36,472 nt of DNA from HGM11412 sp045536025 (GTDB lineage Bacteria > Bacillota > Clostridia > Christensenellales > Borkfalkiaceae): assembly GCA_045536025.1 (NCBI GenBank), contig JAZSMT010000019.1, forward strand, positions 1 through 36,472, given 5' to 3'. The notes beneath the pieces were generated by a model that saw only the letters and a list, made by a program, of their open reading frames with translations, had not been told where the DNA came from and searched no databases. The position numbers were made by a program, and so were the translations under genes. Shown in pieces: positions 32,102-36,472 of the stretch; within the stretch, counting starts at the first letter, position 1, and each line of letters begins with the position of its first letter.

Positions 32102-32129
32102 ATTATAGTCATAATAAAACATTTGTCAA
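32102..32129 (-). promoter_or_regulatory. Promoter of groESL
   Basis: On the minus strand TTGACA (32129-32124), 16 bases, then a perfect TATAAT (32107-32102). The start is expected near 32095, inside the CIRCE element. Confidence 0.85.
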
Positions 32130-32246
32130 TAGAATAATGGCAAAAAATTGAAAAATTTTATCGAAAATATAAGGTTGATTTGTGAAAAATATTGCAATAA
32201 ATTAATGATTGTGATAAACTTAATTATATAACTTTTGGAGTATATT

Positions 32247-32693
32247 ATGAATAAGTGGGACGAACGTTTTATAAAGCTTGCTGAATTTATTGGCGAGTGG
32301 TCAAGTTGCTATCAAGAAGGTAGGCACGTTGGCGCTGTTATCGTTAAGGATAAGCGCGTTCTTGCAACGGGCTATAACGGTGCTCCGTCGGGCGTTGTTA
32401 GCTGTAAGGAAAGGGGCGAGTGTTTAAGAAAGAAACTCAATATCCCATCGGGTACCCGCCAAGAAACCTGTTACGCCGTTCACGCTGAGCAAAACGCGAT
32501 ATGTCAAGCGGCTAAAATGGGCTTTGCCGTTGACGGTGCTACCATTTACGTTACCCATCAACCGTGCACTATTTGCACTAAAATGATAATTAACGCAGGT
32601 ATAAAAAAGGTCGTATATAAACACGGCTATCCAGACGAGTTTTCGCTCGTTTTATTAAAAGATGCAGGCGTAGAGCTTGTTAAATACGAATAG
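32247..32693 (+). CDS. dCMP deaminase (ComEB family)
   Basis: A zinc deaminase converting dCMP to dUMP for dTMP synthesis. The Zn/catalytic residues are His79-Ala-Glu81 (HAEQNAI) and Cys107/Cys110 (PCTIC). The TGYNGAPSG segment at 41-49 is a family signature. I chose the ATG at 32247 (148 residues), 6 bases after GGAG; a TTG at 32235 that overlaps that site is unlikely. A weak promoter may lie at TTGCAA (32192-32197) with TAAACT (32215-32220). Cyclophilin follows after 9 bases. Confidence 0.93.
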   Translation: MNKWDERFIKLAEFIGEWSSCYQEGRHVGAVIVKDKRVLATGYNGAPSGVVSCKERGECLRKKLNIPSGTRQETCYAVHAEQNAICQAAKMGFAVDGATIYVTHQPCTICTKMIINAGIKKVVYKHGYPDEFSLVLLKDAGVELVKYE

Positions 32694-32702
32694 AGGTGTG
32701 TT

Positions 32703-33227
32703 ATGGAAAATAAAAATCCTATAGTAACTATTAAACTTAATAATAAAAAGTTGATTAAAGCTGAACTTTATCCAGAAATTGCACCAAACACCGTAAATAA
32801 TTTTATATCTCTTATTAATAGAGGATATTACGATGGTATTTGTTTTCATAGGGTTATTCCCGGTTTTATGATTCAAGGCGGTTGCCCAAAGGGTAACGGT
32901 ACGGGTGGCCCTGGTTATTCAATAAAGGGCGAGTTTACTTCAAACGGCTTTAAAAACGATTTAAAGCATACTCGTGGCGTGTTATCTATGGCAAGAACTA
33001 TGATGCCTAATTCGGCAGGCTCGCAGTTTTTCATCATGCACGAAGATTCACCTCATCTTGACGGGCAGTACGCATCGTTTGGCAAGGTAATTGAGGGGCT
33101 TGACGCGGTTGACGATATCGCTTCAACTAAAACTGACTGGAGCGATAGGCCTTATGACGACCAGATTATGGAAGAGGTTACCGTTGAAACCTTTGGCGTT
33201 TCATATCCCGACCCCGAAAAAGTATAA
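32703..33227 (+). CDS. Cyclophilin-type peptidyl-prolyl cis-trans isomerase
   Basis: A protein-folding enzyme that isomerises X-Pro bonds. ICFHRVIPGFMIQGG (catalytic Arg in FHR), GNGTGGPGYSIKGEF and NSAGSQFFIMHEDSPHLDGQYASFGKV are the cyclophilin core. The length is 174 residues. There is no signal peptide, so it acts in the cytoplasm. The start follows AGAGGTG. The next gene has its own promoter. Confidence 0.95.
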   Translation: MENKNPIVTIKLNNKKLIKAELYPEIAPNTVNNFISLINRGYYDGICFHRVIPGFMIQGGCPKGNGTGGPGYSIKGEFTSNGFKNDLKHTRGVLSMARTMMPNSAGSQFFIMHEDSPHLDGQYASFGKVIEGLDAVDDIASTKTDWSDRPYDDQIMEEVTVETFGVSYPDPEKV

Positions 33228-33234
33228 TAACCCG

Positions 33235-33263
33235 TTGACATTAACTTAAATTCATTGTAAAAT
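33235..33263 (+). promoter_or_regulatory. Sigma-A-type promoter of the PH-like membrane protein
   Basis: A perfect TTGACA (33235-33240), 17 bases, then TAAAAT (33258-33263), one base off consensus. The start is expected near 33270, about 48 bases before the ATG. Confidence 0.75.
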
Positions 33264-33283
33264 AGTTAGGTGTAACATATATT

Positions 33284-33301
33284 ATCATATAGATATATGA
33301 T
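33284..33301 (+). promoter_or_regulatory. Inverted repeat in the leader of the PH-like gene
   Basis: ATCATAT and ATATGAT flank AGAT, a perfect 7-bp dyad just before the AAGGAG ribosome binding site (33304-33309). It may be an operator, a 5' RNA stem or chance in AT-rich DNA. Confidence 0.35.
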
Positions 33302-33317
33302 TTAAGGAGCATTATTT

Positions 33318-33890
33318 ATGATTTTGGCAAGAGACGAAATTATCGTAAACGAGTGGGAATACGCCGTATCAAAACGTAGAAAAATTGAAACTAAACACGG
33401 TTTAATCGTTACAAATAAGCGTATCGTTTCAACCGTTGAAAGTAAAAGAAAAATAACGCAGAGAGAAATTCCGGTTGATTCCGTTCAAAATATTTCGGTT
33501 ATGCACGAAACGCCATCGCTTTTTGCGCCGATTCTTTCTATAATATTCGGTATCCTGTTGATGGTTATAGGCGTTGTTTCGCTAGTTTTAGCTTTAGGTG
33601 GCCTCGGCGAAGAGTTGCTTATGAAAATAATTTTCTTGTCGGTAGGTGCTGTTTTATTAATAATCGGTCTTATAATGCTTATTATAGGAATTAAGCATTT
33701 AAATCAAGGCGCGTTTATGCTTGAGCTTTCTTCTAACTCTCTTCAAGAGCACGAACTTATGTCCGTTGGGTTTGAAAAAATCTTTGGTTCAAGGCGCGTT
33801 GGCGGTGGTTTAAGATTACGCATTAACAATAACGTAGCAAGAGAAATTATTGATACTTTAGGCGCAATAATTATTGATAATAAAAACTAA
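33318..33890 (+). CDS. Membrane protein with bacterial PH-like domain
   Basis: A 190-residue protein. The N-terminal 65 residues resemble the bacterial PH-like fold, with the typical VTNKRIVS strand near 34-41 and a repeated basic/beta pattern. Two membrane helices follow (about 69-94 and 103-127). The C-terminal part (about 130-190) has beta segments and ends in AREIIDTLGAIIIDNKN, the kind of helix that closes PH-like domains. So a split PH-like domain with a helical hairpin inserted is possible. The cellular role is unknown. It has its own promoter, a good AAGGAG site and a bidirectional terminator after it. Confidence 0.75.
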   Translation: MILARDEIIVNEWEYAVSKRRKIETKHGLIVTNKRIVSTVESKRKITQREIPVDSVQNISVMHETPSLFAPILSIIFGILLMVIGVVSLVLALGGLGEELLMKIIFLSVGAVLLIIGLIMLIIGIKHLNQGAFMLELSSNSLQEHELMSVGFEKIFGSRRVGGGLRLRINNNVAREIIDTLGAIIIDNKN

Positions 33891-33900
33891 ACTTAAATTT

Positions 33901-33929
33901 AAAAAACGCACCTCGTGGTGCGTTTTTTT
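33901..33929. terminator. Bidirectional terminator between the PH-like gene and dnaC-like gene
   Basis: CGCACC (33907-33912) pairs with GGTGCG (33917-33922) around TCGT, with an A-run on the left and a T-run on the right. It serves both convergent genes. Confidence 0.9.
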
Positions 33930-34842
33930 ATTTACGTCTTCTCATATCTTCTGAATTAAACGGCAAAAACAAAGTTTTAGTTTTGTCTGAAAGCCTTGAA
34001 AATAGCCTTTCATTATATCTTTCGTATAGTTCTTTTGCGGTTAAGTTAGTTGTTATAATGAAATGCTTATTATTATCAATTCTATAAGATAAAAGGGATA
34101 GCAAGTATTCGACGGTAACGTTTTTAAAAAGGTTTTCAGTTCCTAAATCATCGATAATTAGCAGGTCGCAGTTTGATAAAATATCAAAAGTCAAAGTACG
34201 GTCAATTTGCGACGTGTGAACCTTTAAAAATATGTTATTAAGGTCGGTGGCTGTTAAAAAAACAGCGATGTTATCGGTGTTTTTAAGGCTACCAAGCACA
34301 CACTTAGACAAGGTTGTTTTACCCGTGCCAACGCCACCTGTAAGCACTAAATTATTAATTTTAGTGGTTGGAAAATTATCTGCATAATTTTTTATAATCT
34401 TAAACTGCTTATTAAGATTAACGTCGGGCATAACCGTAGAAAATGACGTTCCTTGAGTTTTAGGAATTTCAAGGCATTGAAGTATAATTTCAGTTAAATA
34501 GCGATTATAACATTTACAACGTTTACCGTTATAAATTCCCGTGTCATTACAAATATTGCATCTGTATTGGTGATTTATAATGGGAAGGGTAGATTTTAAC
34601 TTTTCAATCAACTCTTCAAGCGTTTTTACATGAGATTTAAGCTTAATTATTTCAAATTCATCGCCCGCGTATTCTGCTTTTGCAAGTGAAAATTTAGTTT
34701 CACCAAGCTCGTTTAATAGTTCAATGTATTTCTTATTGTTTGATAAAATCTCGTCGTTGTGGCGCACGATAGAGTAGCGCTCTGTTTTAAGGTCGAAATA
34801 TATACCGTTAACTTTTTCTAATAAAACTTTTGATTTTAGCAT
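33928..34842 (-). CDS. DnaC/DnaI-like helicase loader ATPase
   Basis: An AAA+ ATPase that loads the replicative helicase. The N-terminal coiled region is followed by a four-Cys zinc motif CNICNDTG-CKC (Cys about 95, 98, 109, 111). The Walker A GGVGTGKTT is at about 169-177 and Walker B IIDDLGTE at about 229-236, then TTNLTAKELYERYNERLFSRL as in DnaC/DnaI proteins. I chose the ATG at 34842 (304 residues), preceded by AAGGTG; a GTG at 34848 that overlaps the dnaD stop has no space for that site. It is coupled to the upstream dnaD-like gene. Confidence 0.9.
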   Translation of the reverse strand: MLKSKVLLEKVNGIYFDLKTERYSIVRHNDEILSNNKKYIELLNELGETKFSLAKAEYAGDEFEIIKLKSHVKTLEELIEKLKSTLPIINHQYRCNICNDTGIYNGKRCKCYNRYLTEIILQCLEIPKTQGTSFSTVMPDVNLNKQFKIIKNYADNFPTTKINNLVLTGGVGTGKTTLSKCVLGSLKNTDNIAVFLTATDLNNIFLKVHTSQIDRTLTFDILSNCDLLIIDDLGTENLFKNVTVEYLLSLLSYRIDNNKHFIITTNLTAKELYERYNERLFSRLSDKTKTLFLPFNSEDMRRRK

Positions 34843-34844
34843 AA

Positions 34845-36266
34845 TCACACCTTAAAATCGTCAAAAGAGTTGAATAAATTATCAAGCTCGTTTTCAGTAT
34901 ATTTTCGTTCGTTATCAAAATGCGTAGAATTTGATTTAGAGGGTTGTAATTTCGGTATGGCGCTAACTGTGAAAACGCCTTGACTTTTCCAGTTGGATAA
35001 TATGCTGTTCATGTATGAAATAGGGTTAGAGGTATGATTTGAGCGCTTTGCGGCTTCTATAATCATATCGTCGGTAAAGTTCCACGAACGCCAGTTTTCA
35101 AGGTTTTCTCTATCCCAAAAATTAGCCTTTCTTTCAATGCCGGCATATCCGAGAAATTTTTCGATAAATTCGTCGTTTTTATTAAATTTTTCAACGTATA
35201 AGGTTATGCTTTGAACGGTTATAATGCCAAGTTTATGTAGGGTTTTAATAGTTTGATCCATAAGTTCTAGCGTGCGTCTGTTTTTTCTAAAACAGTAATC
35301 AGCTACGAATAAAAGCGTTTCTCTATTAAAGCCTTTTGATAGCCACGGAGATACGTAGGTAGATAAAACGTTATCTAAAACCTCAACGTAAAGACCAAGT
35401 TTTTTTGTTATATCTAAAGCTAACTCGTAAAGTTCTTTTTTAGTTGCAAAATATCTTTCAGCATCAGCTTTTGTAAAACATTTATTTGAATAGAGCTCAT
35501 CCATCAATTTATCTAGTTTTTTAACTGATTTTGATTTACTAATTTTAATAACGTCCAATATAAAAGAATGCTCAAAACCAAGCTTTTCAGTCCAGCGTTT
35601 ATATGCTTGCATATCTTCAATTTCAGGCAATTTTGTCGATTTAAGAGTTTTTAAAACCTCCGAAATCTCACTTGACGATACAAAATATCCGTCAAGCTCT
35701 TTCTCAATTAGTTCAGGCGTTGTTACGCCCCTTGAAACAAAGTCCTTTGCAACGGTTAATATATACTTATAACCAATATTTGCGCCTTTAAGTTCGGTAC
35801 AATATTTAATAAGCATTAAAAACGCCTCAGGCATGAGAGTAGTGTTTTCCATTAATGCAAAATATTCGTTATACTCGGTAACTGAAATCATGCGCTCGGT
35901 AATTATTGATTGAACAGCCTTTGAAAAATCCTCGTATTTTTCGGGTTTTAATCGTCTATATTTAGCGGTTGTTTCGTTAAGTGGATGATATCTAACCGTA
36001 AAAGGGTTATCAGATATTATAGATATTAGCCCATATTCATCCCAATATTTAAAGCAATCAATTACTTCAGATTGTGATAGAGAAAGTAGTTCTGCAAAGG
36101 CGGTAACGTCCGACGCCATATCCGAATTTTGGCAAAGGTAAAGACCGTAGAGGTATACCTTTACGGCTTGATCGGGTGCGTCGGGCAAATAGTTGAGGAT
36201 AAAATTGTTATCCAAGAAGGTTTTGCCGGAGCGAGTATTTTCTTTTGAAAATGAACAAAAAGACAT
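34845..36266 (-). CDS. DnaD domain replication initiation protein
   Basis: A DnaD/DnaB-type protein that helps remodel the origin and recruit the helicase loader. The N-terminal part (about 1-110) reads as a winged helix with LLSLSQSEVIDCFKYWDEYGL. The C-terminal DnaD domain shows GFNRETLLFVADYCF and then WNFTDDMIIEAAKRS with the YMNSILSNW motif (YxxxIxxxW). I chose the ATG at 36266 (473 residues), which follows GGAG by 6 bases; an ATG at 36278 overlaps that site. It is long because the DnaD-like repeats are duplicated, a layout seen in Clostridia. Its GTGA end overlaps the loader gene. Confidence 0.88.
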   Translation of the reverse strand: MSFCSFSKENTRSGKTFLDNNFILNYLPDAPDQAVKVYLYGLYLCQNSDMASDVTAFAELLSLSQSEVIDCFKYWDEYGLISIISDNPFTVRYHPLNETTAKYRRLKPEKYEDFSKAVQSIITERMISVTEYNEYFALMENTTLMPEAFLMLIKYCTELKGANIGYKYILTVAKDFVSRGVTTPELIEKELDGYFVSSSEISEVLKTLKSTKLPEIEDMQAYKRWTEKLGFEHSFILDVIKISKSKSVKKLDKLMDELYSNKCFTKADAERYFATKKELYELALDITKKLGLYVEVLDNVLSTYVSPWLSKGFNRETLLFVADYCFRKNRRTLELMDQTIKTLHKLGIITVQSITLYVEKFNKNDEFIEKFLGYAGIERKANFWDRENLENWRSWNFTDDMIIEAAKRSNHTSNPISYMNSILSNWKSQGVFTVSAIPKLQPSKSNSTHFDNERKYTENELDNLFNSFDDFKV

Positions 36267-36293
36267 AATTAGCTCCATTTTGTTTGTTTTTAT

Positions 36294-36322
36294 ATAATAT
36301 AATATTTAATTTATAAAATCAA
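36294..36322 (-). promoter_or_regulatory. Promoter of the dnaD-dnaC-like operon
   Basis: On the minus strand TTGATT (36322-36317), 17 bases, then TATTAT (36299-36294). The leader would be only about 20 bases, enough for the GGAG site. Confidence 0.6.
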
Positions 36323-36472
36323 GCAAAAATCTACAATTTTTTAATATCACAATATTTAGTGTCTTAGAGGGGATGTATTAACTAAAATTTAAAATGAATA
36401 ATAAAAATTTAAATATAAAAATATCGATATTATACAAAATATCAAATTGTAAAAAACTGTAAAATAACTGAT
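36323..36472. other. AT-rich right-hand end with no recognised feature
   Basis: About 150 bases with very high A+T. I see no DnaA box, no tRNA, no terminator and no credible coding frame. A 22-codon frame from 36394 is not supported by a ribosome binding site. It may contain the upstream control region of a gene beyond the window. Confidence 0.4.

Noticed and set aside
36394..36462. Short plus-strand frame of 22 codons at the right edge
   Set aside because: There is no ribosome binding site at a proper distance, the composition is Asn/Lys/Ile from AT-rich DNA, and the length is far too short to support.
36323..36472. Replication origin next to the dnaD/dnaC-like genes
   Set aside because: I see no DnaA boxes, and these genes are often far from oriC in Clostridia. 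High A+T alone is not enough.

Overview
The window looks like chromosomal DNA of a low-GC, anaerobic, endospore-forming Firmicute of the Clostridia type, probably an uncultured lineage. The reasons are a complete spoIIIAA-AH cluster, a biotin/Na+-dependent decarboxylase, an IspH-ribosomal protein S1 fusion, a DnaD/DnaC-type helicase loader pair, a CIRCE-controlled groESL operon, and tight ATGA/TAATG gene overlaps. I saw no rRNA, tRNA, CRISPR array, insertion sequence, prophage or integrase. No gene-free stretch exceeds about 206 bases. The species cannot be named from the sequence alone.

Layout. 1-8409 (+): an operon already running at the left edge, with a biotin carrier subunit (5' cut off), oadB, oadA, surE, an HI0933/BaiN-type flavoprotein, cmk, plsC and ispH-S1, closed by a terminator. 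8505-14396 (+): a strong promoter, an NahK-like sugar kinase, dxs, a pair of multispanning membrane proteins (DUF5058-like and partner) and a membrane-anchored M20 peptidase, then a terminator. 14410-16968 (+): prmA (apparently leaderless), mtaB and a HIT protein. 16994-17740 (+): rpsU (S21) with its own promoter and terminator, then an unrecognised 132-aa protein. 17770-19143 (-): a second OadB with a small OadG-like subunit. 19269-23775 (+): spoIIIAA to spoIIIAH. 23808-30081 (+): asp23, nusB, folD, ispA, tlyA, nadK, argR, recN. 30123-32129 (-): groES-groEL. 32247-33890 (+): a dCMP deaminase, a cyclophilin and a PH-like membrane protein. 33928-36322 (-): a DnaD-like protein and a DnaC-like ATPase.

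How the genes fit together. OadA, OadB and the biotin protein together make a Na+-pumping decarboxylase, probably for oxaloacetate. The second OadB/OadG pair has no carboxyltransferase or biotin protein beside it, so it either shares the first set or uses one encoded elsewhere. Dxs, IspH and IspA belong to the MEP/isoprenoid pathway but lie in three separate operons. The SpoIIIA proteins form the mother-cell half of the feeding-tube channel into the forespore. PrmA, MtaB, S21, TlyA and NusB serve ribosome or tRNA modification and rRNA transcription.

Points worth a second look: one palindrome, AATAAC-AWA-GTTATT, at the start sites of both oadB2 and asp23; a DUF5058/partner/M20 membrane system of unknown substrate; an orphan OadB2/OadG2 pair in which the OadG-like protein has its membrane helix at the C-terminus; a terminator directly before nusB with little room for a promoter; a leaderless prmA; the loss of xseA, xseB and dxs from the nusB-recN block; and a strong codon-context rule in which Asp and Asn codons end in C mainly before G.
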